Source of the DNA: Coccinella septempunctata
Taxonomy: Eukaryota; Arthropoda; Insecta; Coleoptera; Coccinellidae
DNA: 64,000 nucleotides
NCBI RefSeq assembly: GCF_907165205.1
Contig: NC_058196.1
Location: forward strand, 33,274,501-33,338,500
Direction: 5' to 3'
Shown here: positions 1 through 11,226 of the stretch, one piece after another
Layout of the letters: the number at the start of each line of letters is the position of its first letter
How positions within the stretch are numbered: position 1 is the first letter of the stretch
The notes under the pieces: model-generated
Databases searched by the model: none
Told to the model about the DNA's origin: nothing
What the model saw: the letters and a program-made list of their open reading frames with translations, nothing else
Translations under genes and position numbers: made by a program

Positions 1-161
1 CTCGAGTAAAACATTTCTATCCGAATTAATTTACCTGCTTTTCTTTCGATTTTATTAGAACGATTTTTTTCCTCCAAGCGTGTTCTACCAGCCACGTGCA
101 ATGAAATCTGTAACGAAGGGATTGAACGGATACGGAACAAAATCACTGTAGCTCGACTCAC

Positions 162-2863
162 CTCATCTGAACATTGGACATGACGGTTACCCAAGCGGTG
201 TAGAAATAATCGACCATATCCGACATGAACACCTTAGCTTCCACACACCCCGCGTTAACCTTGATAAAATGGAAGAACAGCGTCATGATCTCGAGATCCG
301 ACCTGTTGGATATCAGGAACGCGCAGGGGTACCCCTCCTCGTTCTCGTTCAACACCAGGAGAGACACCAATTCGAACTGGTGACTGTTGAGGTCGAAGGA
401 TCTGTCCACGCAGACCGACTCGTGTCCGAACTTCCTCAACTTGTCCCGCTGCGTCTGATTCATGATCATCAGGACGAAGTCTTCGGGCTTCAGGGTGGGA
501 TGTTCCTCGATCGTGCGTCCCTGAGGTTTGTGGAACATGATACAGTCGCCGTTCTTCTTCGTGTCCTCGATCCAGGTCTCGAAAGCGACGTTTTCCGCCG
601 GCGGTTTGGGCGTTTTGGCTACGGGGGAGCTCAGGTGGAAACTGCTCTTTATGTTGTACAGGTCCTTTTTGGACAGCATGTGGATCCGTTTAAAATCGGA
701 CTCGGAGACCGAATCCTTCATGCTATCTAGTATATCTTTGAAAGGAATGTTCATCGCGATTTTTTCCGCTATTATCTGTCTTTCCGCAGCTGTCAAATGT
801 AAATGAGTGACGTCTGTCGTATGTCCGATGTGGGTGCCGCAAAACGTCACTTTGACGGTGCCATCTTTGATCTTTTTCAGTTTTATAGCAGCCGGGCAGT
901 ATCCGTTGATCTTGCTGCTACCTTGAGCCTTCATATGCCTCAAACCTTTCCCTTTAGGGTTGTAATAACCGGAACGGTGACATATATAACTGACCACGTC
1001 GTGGGACATGCAAGAAAAATGGTACTCCTTCACGAATCTCGCGTTTGTAGCCTCCTCGAAAGATTCCTTCCACTTGGAGAACTCGTCCAGGTTGTGAACA
1101 TCTACCGGACTCATGGAAACCTCGATGTCGTGCTTGTCCTTGAAGTGTTCCAACAGTTTCTTCCTCTCGGTGTCTTCGAAATCGCACAAGGGGCACTTGT
1201 TGGGTTTGATACGTTTCTGCGTACGTTTACAGGGTTGGGCGAATTCGGGATGGCATTTTCGCTGGTGGTATTTGAAGTTCCTAACGCAGTTAAACTTCTT
1301 GGGACACAGATCGCACAGATATTTGAAATTCGTGTAATCTTTCAATAGGGGGGCAACGTCAGACAAGATTTCCGGATGAAACTTCCTCAAATGTTTCCTC
1401 AAGTTACTGATGTTGCTGTAACTGCTCTGACAAACATTGCACATATATTTATACATATCCACTAATTCTCCGTCCAACAGGTTTTCGCTAGCTTTGGAGT
1501 TTTCCCCTTTTAACAAGATATTTTTGGCTAGATTTCTCTTGAACGTGTAGAGTTTCGGCGCCAATTCTAACAGTTTATTCGGGTGGTGTTTCCGAGTATG
1601 CTTCCTTAAAGCGCTCATATTGCTATATTTCATGTCGCACTCTGTACACGCAATCACCCTTTTGGAATTTTCAGATTCCTTCTCGCTTATTTTCGAGATA
1701 AGCTCGGAAATCTTTGTTGGGTGTTCTTTCTTGATGTGCTTCCGCAAACTAGGCATGGCACAGTATCTAACCTCGCACTCGGGACAAGAAAGAACTTTCT
1801 CGACATTCTTGGGAGTTTTTTTATACAGCTTTGCGGCCATTTCATTGAATTTAGACGGGTGATATTTCCTTATGTGTTTTCTAAAACCCACAACGTTTCC
1901 ATATATAGTTAGGCACTCGGTACAACTATAAGAGTTTTCAGAATTTCTTTTTCTCCTATTATAAAGGGTGGGCGCCAACTCGGCCCATTTTGTGGGGTGA
2001 TACCTCCTGACGTGCTTCCTCAAACAGCTCAGGTTGTTGTAGGTCGTAGAGCAATCGGAACAAGACTGTTTTTTATCAACAAGTTTGACTTGCTTCCATG
2101 TTCTACCAGGTTTACTTTTTTTATCCAATTTTGAGGGGTGGTGTTTCCTTATGTGTTTCGTTAGATCGCTTTGATCTTCGTACTCCATGTGACACTCGTT
2201 ACATACGTGCATTTTGGTGGACTTTTTCCTAGTTTCGATTTTAACGGCCAAAGTTTCATTTTCAGAATCCGAACTTGACATCACCAGTTGGGCATAGGAT
2301 ATTCGTTTTCTCACACGACTACTTTTCCTAACAGAAGTTTCGGTATTTTCAGTCTCTTGAGAGATATCGGGGGTGCAACACACTTTTTCCGACTTAACGG
2401 CTCGATTCGTTGAGCTCTGTCTCCTTTTTTTATTCCCACTGGAAATGGCCTGATCCACAGAGTTCTCCTTCGTTTCCTTCTTCACTTTAACGATTCTATT
2501 GTCCCTGTGATCCCTCATGTGCTGTTTGAATGTGACCAAATCGTCGAATTCAATCTCACAATCGCTACATTCAATACTTTCATCCTTGATCGTTTTCCTT
2601 TTATAAGAGTTTCTACCTTGAGTGGTAGTGGATTTCTCGGGTTCAGAATGACTTGTTTTTTTGTGTCCGTTAAGGGAACGGTTAGTATTGAAGGTTTGGC
2701 CGCAGTCATCGCACATATATTTCGAAGACGAATCGTTTTTAGGTGGAAAAAGTTGCTGAAACTTTGTGGGGTGGCGTTTCCTAACGTGTTTCTTAAAACT
2801 ACTCAAATTACTGCACATCATCTGGCAGTCTTTACAGAAAGATAAGGAGTTTTCATCTTCCAT
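162..2863 (-). CDS. C2H2 zinc-finger protein fused to MULE-type transposase-like domain (3' partial)
   Basis: A single large exon starts with ATG at 2863 (MEDENSL). A splice acceptor (TATTTCAG) lies just upstream of that ATG, so a 5' UTR exon is likely. I count eleven C2H2 fingers in roughly residues 10-577, many with the linker form HxRKxHP. After them comes a C...C...H.H cluster of FAR1/WRKY-GCM1 type (YICHRSG, YCPAAIKLK, GTHIGHT, near residues 620-700). Next is the beginning of an RNase-H-like fold with candidate acidic residues in CVDRSFDL and FMSDMVD, the layout of MULE transposases. The open frame stops at 158, but ATGAG|GTGAGT puts a strong donor after 162, so the protein very likely continues beyond the left edge. 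The finger half is AT-rich and the transposase half GC-rich. I infer a DNA-binding gene derived from a domesticated transposase; its target is unknown. The third catalytic acid cannot be checked here. Confidence 0.8.
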
Positions 2864-3495
2864 TCTGAAATACCTAAAAATTAACCGATTTTTTTACTCG
2901 TCCGATTATTTGGCTACGTAACTATATCTGAGTATTTCAATTTGAAGACTGCAAAGTAACGAAAAATCTATCAACACAAGATATATTTACCTTAGCGATT
3001 ATCGTAAGGAAATAACCTCAAAATAAATTAATCGCTTCCATAAATGTACTCTTTCTTTCAATGCTTCCCATAAGATTGTTTGTTTTCCCTGTTACAATAT
3101 TTGTATTTGTAATGTAATTTCGAAAATAAGAATTCTGATAATAAGAATTGCATTTGTAAATCAAGCAAACCAATATTTTGGTAGTGGATGTCAAATCACA
3201 GAACGAGCAAAATCTGAATCAGTATTCCCAAACTGATAACTCAAAAATCACTACAAGAATAAAGGTTTTTCGAAAAAATGATTTTCATATGAAAACAGTG
3301 AAAATATGATTTTCACTTATTATGTAATCTTGAGAAGACGTTTCTCCATAAAATTTCTATTGCTAGCATGCACATTAATCTTTTTACTCCGTAAAAACAG
3401 TTTTCGATATTTCTCGTATTGATGTATATACATACGCGAGAGAAAAATATTAATTCACTCACATTGACGAATAAAAATCTTGCTTTTTCGCTCTT

Positions 3496-3606
3496 TGTCC
3501 AACGATGGCTATAGTTGGAAATGATTTCAGAGAGATCCCTTAGCAGCCCAGCTCCAAAAGGAGACAAGACTGTGACTCTAAGACTCATCCATCATTTCGT
3601 TTCTTC
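3496..3606. repeat. Dispersed repeat, copy 1
   Basis: This segment begins GTCCAACGATGGCTATAGTT and includes GAGATCCCTTAGCAGC. It matches 24060-24175 closely over about 110 bp with a few substitutions and small gaps. Both copies are intergenic. No terminal inverted repeat is obvious and no open frame is shared. It could be a SINE-like or MITE fragment, or a duplicated noncoding element. Confidence 0.6.
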
Positions 3607-4263
3607 GACCCCCCAAGGGGTCTTTGCATCTTCCTATGATGAAAAATTCAAGTTCATACATGACGCCTCGTCAGATTTTCGGATACCAAATGTGTAGAGA
3701 AATGGTTAACATTTCCTATCAGATTTTCAATAAAAGCACATTCCGAAGTATCATTCGTTTCACATCGCACGGTATATAATGAGAATTCTTCAAAAATATC
3801 AAACACTTGTTCGCGGAACGTTTAGAAATGGCGAATGGCGTCGTCTGTTGAAAATTTTCGAATTTTCTAGTCGTCTTTGGAAGCGCAGAACCAAAAAATG
3901 AAGCTTTGCGCATGAACAAATATGGAACAGGTCGAGTCCAAGTGAAAATAATTTTTACTCTTTTAGACTATCGAAATAGTTATATAGAAATACAGGCAGA
4001 ATAATTTGTTCCGAAATCTACTCACGGTTGTGTATCAAAAAAAAAAGATTAGAAGCACCCTGTTTACATCACATTACTTTTGGTACCGAAAATTTATTCT
4101 GAAATGAAGATTTAGATATGGTGTGTTTGATATTTGTCAAGATTTCTGCGTAAAAGTATCGATACGAAAACGCTCCGAGCACTTTTTCACTTCAACTGAT
4201 GGAAATATTCTTAATATTCGGAAAATTTGCGTTTCAAATTTCCTAACGTTACGTTGCGTTTGG

Positions 4264-4340
4264 TAGCGCACTTATAACCATAGAGTAATAATTTTATAAT
4301 GTCTATGTATATAAGTGTTCTGTGGTTATAACCACAAAAG
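4264..4340. repeat. Short palindromic element (GTTCTGTGGTTATAACCAC)
   Basis: CACTTATAACCATAG at about 4268-4282 is nearly inverted as CTATGTATATAAGTG at about 4303-4317. The right part also holds the perfect palindrome GTGGTTATAACCAC. The TGTTCTGTGGTTA end recurs at many other places in the window, so this is probably one fragment of a dispersed MITE-like family. Confidence 0.5.
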
Positions 4341-4638
4341 AGAAATTTCGGTGCGTTCAGTATAACCAATCAGAGGCACAAATCCTATGGAACGTGAACC
4401 TGCCATCTGCGGGGCATTTGACGAACGATTCTAACCAATCCGACTAGTCCGAGGTACAAAACCGAACGTGCCTATTGATTACTTCTGAATCTGTGGCCTT
4501 GTCTATGGATTTAACAATTGAAGGTTATTGTTAGTGTTTTTGTTCTGGATCCTGGCTGGATAATGCGAATATTTTAACAAAACAAGCCTTTTCCAACGAA
4601 TTTGCTACATTTTTGAGGAAACAGACGTCCTAATTGTG

Positions 4639-7600
4639 ATGGAAAATGAATTTGAGCAGTATTCTGTTAAGGAAGAAATACAGGAAATTAATGATGGCTT
4701 ACAAGACGTAACTGAATGAAACTTTGCGTAATGTTTCGATAAAAATGCATTTGTTTTTCCAGGAAAAGAAATTCACATCAGATAGTTTGGAAAAAACGAA
4801 CCAGAGTGATGAAAAGTTCAGTTTGCAACAAACCAACACAATCATCGAAAGCGAATTGAATCAAGGTAATTACTATGGTGCAGAAAACGATAAGGAGAAA
4901 TCATCCATATCGATCGATCACTGTTACGCGAGACCTTGGAACTGGAAGGCGGAATCCAGTTTCCTCAGACCTACCAAAACCCTTTTCATCCCGAAGAATA
5001 CTTCTAAAATCAATTTTCCTGGTCAGTTGATCCCGCCTCAAGACAATGAAGAATTGATTGATATAGAGACGGTTGAAAATCAGCCGACACCTATTTATGA
5101 CGTGAATAAAGCTAACCAACTGATGGAAGAATGCGAGAAACATGTTAAATGTTTTAAGAATGATGAGGGAAATAACCACTGGGAGGACGCTATACTAAAG
5201 TGAGTGAATGCTACTTAGCATAGAATTGAACCGTGAAGACAGGTTTGTATTTACAGTAATATTCATGTATTATAAAATTTCAGTAACAATTGGACACCTA
5301 CTCAAATAAGACTGTTCAATGGTGTTATAAGTATTTTGAACAATCACCAGTTGGCAAAATTGGCTTCTAAAGGTTTGGATTATGAGGCGATCTGCAGAAG
5401 AACGGCTATAGATAAATCAGTTCAACGGCTGAGACGTTTGATGGCTACAATATTCTGGGATCAAAAATTAACGCAATGGTTGCATCAGTTGCTGGTCGAT
5501 AATTTAAGTACAGAATACTTGGGAATTTATCTGGATATTTTACAGGTAAGTTAGTCTTTATTTTATGTCAATGAAGGTTTCAATGTGCAATTTTAGACGC
5601 TAAAAGGGAAATTACCTTCGTTTGTGGATAAAATGATAAGTACTCAAGCCAGTCATCGTGCTGGAGTTATGTCGACGGAAAACCTGCAACCTATTTTAAA
5701 AAGACCGTGGGATCCCGTCATGGGTAGTTTGATGCAAGACAAACCCAAGAAATTACCTGGAAACCCCGTTATCGTTGTTGTTCCATCGTCGCCAGTCGCT
5801 TCTAATCGCTACATGAAGTGGATCAATCTCTTATCGAATTTAGCAACAGTCGTCAACGTTCCGTTCAATTTGGGTGAGTGAATTCTTAGATCAACGAATC
5901 CAGGACCTAATTTATCAAAAATTCATTAGGAACCCCGGGACAGAGGTTAACGACGACGCACTGCGCCGATCAGATGTTCGCTTCGATCAGAGGACAGGTC
6001 CAGGAGATCAAGAACCAGCATCCCAACAAGAACATCGTGTTGGTAGGTTTCAACGCCGGGGCGGCCATGGCGTTGCAGGTGGCCCAGGTGGAAACGGTGC
6101 TGGCCGTGATATGTCTGGGATTTTCGCTGTTGACGGCCGAGGGGAAGCGGGGGGAACCCGAAGACACGCTGTTGGAGTTGCAGACGCCCGTTTTGTTCGT
6201 TATCGGCCAAGGCTCCACAACCTCGTCGTGAGTAGAGTGTTTTTTTTTATGGGAAGAAGTCGGTGGACAAGGGAAATGTGTATGTTGGGATTTTCTCCCT
6301 CTGCACGTTTTTGATGTACAGGGTGGGCGAAATTCGGTGTCTACTGAGAGGATCTCGTGAACTGTAGCAGCTAGAAGAAAACAGATGACACATTTTCGGA
6401 CAAATAAAGAATGGTGAAAACCAAAGCCTCCTTCGATACTTCGTTTGTGAGTTTGACAATTTTGTGAAGTTCTCGTAACTTTTTTGTCTACAGGCACTTG
6501 TTTACGTAGAATCCACTGACGAGCTCAAAATATTTTTTCATTTCGAATCGTTAGGTGAACTTTCATTTTTTTAAATGGAAACTTTTATTGAATTTGAAAA
6601 GAATCTTTTGTCAGTGTATTCAGATCTGTAACTTCAAAGACAAAAAAATTATGAGAACTTTTCGGGATTGTCAAAACCTTAATTTTTGTTTTTAACTCGA
6701 AATCTAAAAATATTAGGACGATTCTGTTTTTAGATTTGGATTAGTCATGAAAAAAGAGCTCGAGAATGTGTTTTTTTAGTCTCCTACGATACTTCGTTTC
6801 TGAGTTTGGACAATTTCGTAAAGTTCTCGTAACCTTTTTGTTTTTAAAGTTACAAACCTGAAACTTGCACCTTCTACAGGCACTTTTTTTCGTTGAATCC
6901 ACTGATGAGCTCAAAATATTTTTTCATCTCGCATGGTTAGGTGAACTTTAATTTTTTTAAATGCAAGCTTTTATTGATCTTGGAAAAAATCTTTCGTCAG
7001 TAGATTCTACGTTATGAAAGTGCCTAAGAAGGTTCAAGTTCCAGATGTGTAACTTCAAAGACAAAAAAGTTATGAGAACTTTTCAGAATCGTCAAAATCT
7101 CAATTTTTTTTATAACTCGAAATCTAAAAATAATAGGCCGATTCTGTTTTTAGATTTGGATTAGTCATGAAAAAAGAGCTCGAGAATGTGTCATTGGTTT
7201 TCTTGTAGCTGCTATAGTTCTCGAGATCTAATGGGGAATTGCATATGCAAGTTTAAACTGAATAATTATGGGTTTAATTCACGATTTTTTCAAATTCACC
7301 GCGGAAACTATTCAAAATCATCCTTCAAATATGGGATTTTAAAATTTAAATCGCTTCGTGCGGAGTTCACGATTTGGCAACAGCGCATACAAGACGAAGA
7401 AAAGAACAATGTCCGATGAGCTTGTTTATAAAATAACAGCTGTTGATCTACAGGCTCCTACTTACTGGAGAGCCTCAACAGCAACCGGCCATAAAAATCC
7501 CATAAAATTTTACGACCTTCCTCGTTCGTCGCAGACTTCATAGACATCTTTGTCTATCTCATCAAGATAATGCGTTTGTTGTCCTTTATTATCAAGGTAT

Positions 7601-10600
7601 ATATCAGTCGATGTTGCCAGCTTGTGCAATTCTCACAAAACGCTTCAAACTTTAAATACCCATTTTTATTTTTCATTTTTAAGTGCTCAAAATAATTTTT
7701 TTTGGGAACGGTTGAAATGGTTATCTCAAAAGTATTTCATAAAAAAATACATCATTTTCGTCAGAAGGAGTATTCCCTATTTAGCCCACCCTGTACTTGA
7801 TTTTTTAGTCAGGAGGACATGGAGGATTTGAGGGAAAGGATGCGAGTGGAAACCGGTCTCGTGGTGGTAGGTTCGGCCGATAACTTCTTGAGGATAAGCA
7901 AGAAAAAAAAGAGAACCGAAGGGATAACACAGAGCGTCGTGGATAGATGTATTGTGGTAAGTTGGAGGAGGTGTACTTAAGACGTGAAATTCGCAGCGTT
8001 TAACCTTCTTTCAGGATGAAATCGGCGAGTTCATAAGCGGCCTGATACTGTCGCCCTTCCCGCCCCAGATAAGACAGTCCCCGGTCCACGTGCCCGACGA
8101 GCCGACGGCGACCGCCAAAAAGGCCAAGATCGAGAGGAAGCGGTACAATTCGAACGCCAGCTCCCTGGACAGCGAGGATCAGACGTCCCCGATGCCGCCC
8201 AGGATAGCCAGACCCGGTATATGGAAAATCCTCGAAGACTCCGTCCCAATCTAACCCAATTTTTTTCTGTTTCAGTGGGAAGACCGCCCGGTTCGAAGAG
8301 CAAGTCGAAGCTGGAGGTCAAGTGGGCCGCGCAGGTCGCTCAAGGTACTGAACCTCCGACGCCCGCGAACAACAATACGACCACCCCCGTAAACGTCCCT
8401 ACCAGTCCTTCCCCCAGTAGCACTCCCCCACACACGCCCCTCACCTTAGACTCCTCGTCCAGCGATAGTTTTCTCGACAAACAACAACAACAGACCGTCG
8501 ATAGGTCGTCGGTCTCTAACCTTCCAACCGCAAAGATCAAAACGCTCCTTCCTAACGTCCATCCTCCCGATCCACCCCGACAGTTCGTCAGGAAGGTCAG
8601 AACTTTGAAACCGGTCGCCGCGACCGGTTCTTCTTCTTCTTCCTCGTCTTCTTCTTCTACCGGCAACATCGTCACGATTTCGACCAGTAGGGGCTCTTCG
8701 ATCAAGGCGCAACATCACACGCCCGTCTCAGGTTAGTTTTCTTATCGCTTCTTACTTTGGGGAAGGAAGGTGGTGGGCGTGCAATCTTCTTCGCGTCGTT
8801 TCGGGGAAGAAAAGAGTGCTTAGTTTACGATGGACTGGTTTTTTGACAGCTGTCAACCTTCAAAATGCCATAGCCTACTCCGAAAATTAGGATTTTCTGC
8901 CTAAAATATTTTCAGACTTCTGCAATTTTCAATTTAACCGAAAATAACCTACTAGTTTCTTATTTCGAATTGCGCACCCAGTATATTTTCGCGTTGTTAG
9001 ATATTCGATTCGGTGGTAATTTCGGCAGTATACCACGTCTCGGATAAGAAGCTCGACAGTTAAAGAGTTATCGGGATTCTTCTGAAAAAAATGGTGAAGA
9101 TGGGGGAAGTCACATTTATTGGAGTATTTTTTGCGCGATACAGGATCTTTATGTGAAGATCATCGAGTAGAACGAATTGAATCCATCGAAATTTTCAGAT
9201 TATTTTTTATCATTTCAATCGATTCTAGGTAGAAAAAGAGGGGAGGTTACCTAAAAAATCCTACACTTGAAATGGTTATTTACAGGGTAATCAATGAAAA
9301 CTTAAAATAGGGAAAAAGAGACATGGAATTCTCATTTTAGGTTAAGTAAACTCCCCTTCTCTTTCTCTACGTACAATCGACTGAAATAATCACTCTCTAA
9401 ATAGTGAACATGATGAAAAAATTGACAACTGTAAAGATTTAAAAAAAAACCTACTCAGTAAAAATATTGAAAGACTTTCCATTTTTTTTCGTGAAAATCC
9501 TTAACTCGTGATCGTTGAAATGGCCACCAAATCAGATATCTGAAAATGCGAAAATACACCGGGTGTGCAATTTAAAATGAGAAACTTGTAGGCCGTTTCC
9601 AGCATAACCGTCAGTGGCGGAGGTCTTGAAATATATTTTAGTGGGAAAGTTCATTGTCGATAATCGCAAGGTGCGAATTTCCAGCACAAAACAATGATTA
9701 GTAGTCCGTGAACGTCTGTCCGCTAGCCATCGCGGCGAATCAGCCTGTATGTCAATTTTTTTTCTTTCATTAAAAAAAAACCAACTCAATTTTCAGCCAA
9801 AATGCAAGCGTACGGTATGGCCAGACACAATATCGTATCCGGATCGAGGCTTTCCACCTTGCTGAGGGGCGGCATAAAAACCATACCGCCGACACAACCA
9901 AAGACGTCTTCACCTGCCATCAAAAGTAAGTACGACAAACGTTTAGATCGACTGACCGCACATCCTCCCAGTTACCCAATTAATTCCTATCCCCCGTTAT
10001 TTCTAGGTCCCCCCAATTACTCAGGTATGTACTCCCCCAGTAAAACCCACAATCAACCTCTTCTCCTTTCTCGTCTCTCTCTGTGATACATTACAAGTGT
10101 TGTTCCACCTTTAGTTCGTTCTATTCATCGATTTTTGACGATAATTTTATATGTTTTCGAATGTTTCAGTATTGGAGAATGTGACTTTCGCCCCAGGAGC
10201 CTCCAAGATCATGTCGAATGCCATCGGCAAGACGGTCACCGTCTTGAACTCCAGCGGCGGCGTCAAGCACTCTGGGGCTAACGTAATCCTGATGCCCGAC
10301 GGAAAGATCAAGACCATCACCTCGGGAAACATAATCAAAGGTACCAGTTACATAACGTCGAAAAAACAACTACTCGGGAATAAACCCCCAAAACCGGTGA
10401 GGAGATTCACCCCCTTCAAACAGTCCGCGTCTACCTCATCGAGCAGTCTACCGCCGCCCACCAACCTGACGACCCAAGACATCATGGACCTTCCCATCAT
10501 TTTCGCGGACGATAACCAGGTGTTGGAAGGTCCTTTACAGGAGATATCCCCACCGCCCCCGCCGCCCCCGGTTCAACAAACCCCTCCGACCATCGCGCCG

Positions 10601-11113
10601 CCCCCCAAGATCATATCGTCCGGCAGTAAGTTCGTCCTGGTGAACAAACCGATGAGCGCGAACCAGTCCAACACGCACTTCGTGATCTCGCAGAACTCCT
10701 CCAAGAAACCCACCACGATCTACCGACAGACGCCCAAGTATACCAAGATAATCCTGTCGAAACGGGCCCCGACCGATGAGATGAAATCGTCGAACATCAT
10801 AACGCGGATAGCGAATCTGTCGCCGGAGATATCGGTGAAGAAGGTTAGTAGTAGCCCTATGGCGTCATCGAGTTCTATGGGCAACATTGACAACATCGAC
10901 CTTGAAAACGAACTGGTGGCGACGTCTATACCGAAACCGATGTTCATGTCGTCTTTTTCTCACGTCGTGAACAAACAAGGTGAGGGGTATATAAGGACGA
11001 TTGAGAAGATAAGGGAGGGTAACATGAGGAGGACCTTCCCAACGATCACCAACGATGATGATGATGATTCTGATCCGGATTACGTACCGCCAAAGATGGT
11101 CAAGTTGAACTGA
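4639..11113 (+). CDS. Rcd1: NSL complex subunit 3 (KANSL3 / Drosophila Rcd1 orthologue)
   Basis: Subunit of the nuclear NSL complex, which works with the MOF/KAT8 acetyltransferase at promoters. Exons: 4639-4707, 4763-5199, 5284-5545, 5597-5873, 5930-6227, 7809-7956, 8015-8216, 8276-8731, 9797-9925, 10170-11113, giving 1073 residues. The recognisable core is an alpha/beta-hydrolase-like fold: PGNPVIVVVPSSP, NKNIVLVGFNAGAAMALQVA and TPVLFVIGQGS. The usual GxSxG serine position reads GFNAG, so hydrolase activity is not expected. It is followed by GLVVVGSADNFLRISKKKK and VDRCIVDEIGEFISGL, which match the vertebrate protein. The C-terminal half is Ser/Pro-rich, with LTTQDIMDLPIIFADD and an acidic DSDPDYVPP end. 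AATAAA sits 3 bp after the stop. The gene is convergent with EME1. Intron 5 carries a transposon-like element, and an optional microexon lies at 10007-10024. Confidence 0.9.
6319..7793. mobile_element. Non-autonomous TIR element inside NSL3 intron 5
   Basis: CAGGGTGGGC at 6319-6328 is perfectly inverted as GCCCACCCTG at 7784-7793, and both ends are flanked by TA (6317-6318 and 7794-7795). That is the target duplication expected of Tc1/mariner-type elements. The 1,475 bp interior has no transposase frame. It contains an imperfect tandem duplication (about 6425-6770 and 6780-7190), each copy carrying CTCAAAATATTTTTTCAT and ending GAGCTCGAGAATGTG. The right end lies 15 bp before the exon 6 boundary at 7809, so the element probably supplies the branch-point region. 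Confidence 0.65.
9190..9345. repeat. Copy of the foldback repeat found in the NPAT intron (in NSL3 intron 8)
   Basis: The stretch containing ATCGATTCTAGGTAGAAAAA, then GGGTAATCAATGAAAACTT and AAAAAGAGACAT, parallels the arms of the inverted repeat at 26562-26945. It lies in the intron between NSL3 exons at 8276-8731 and 9797-9925. The rest of that intron is AT-rich and shows no coding potential. Confidence 0.5.
10007..10024 (+). other. Candidate 18-nt in-frame microexon of NSL3
   Basis: TTATTTCTAG precedes and GTATGT follows an 18-base segment. Between flanking phase-1 exons it would add six residues (about SPPNYS) without changing the frame. The main model skips it. Support is only splice consensus plus phase, so use is uncertain. 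Confidence 0.35.
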
Positions 11114-11226
11114 GAAATAAAATATTTAATTTAATGATATTTGTTATATTGTGAAGAAAAATGTAGATAAGGAAATAAAATTTTTGTATCGTTGAAAAAT
11201 AAATGATATTGTTGGAAGATACTTTG

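Larger units (their letters stand above)
2864..4638. other. Intergenic region with one dispersed repeat and one small hairpin
   Basis: AT-rich spacer between the divergently transcribed zinc-finger gene and NSL3. No coding frame here resembles a protein I know. It contains a roughly 110 bp segment (3496-3606) that recurs at 24060-24175, and a short inverted-repeat hairpin near 4268-4340. The part nearest 4638 should hold the NSL3 promoter, but no TATA box or Inr could be assigned with confidence. Confidence 0.5.

Noticed and set aside
803..1348. 181-residue plus-strand frame within the zinc-finger gene
   Set aside because: Antisense shadow; the minus strand encodes fingers and the FAR1-like domain without interruption.
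5970..6497. 175-residue minus-strand frame across NSL3 exon 5 and its donor
   Set aside because: Overlaps the conserved hydrolase-like exon in antisense and runs into the transposon; no family match.
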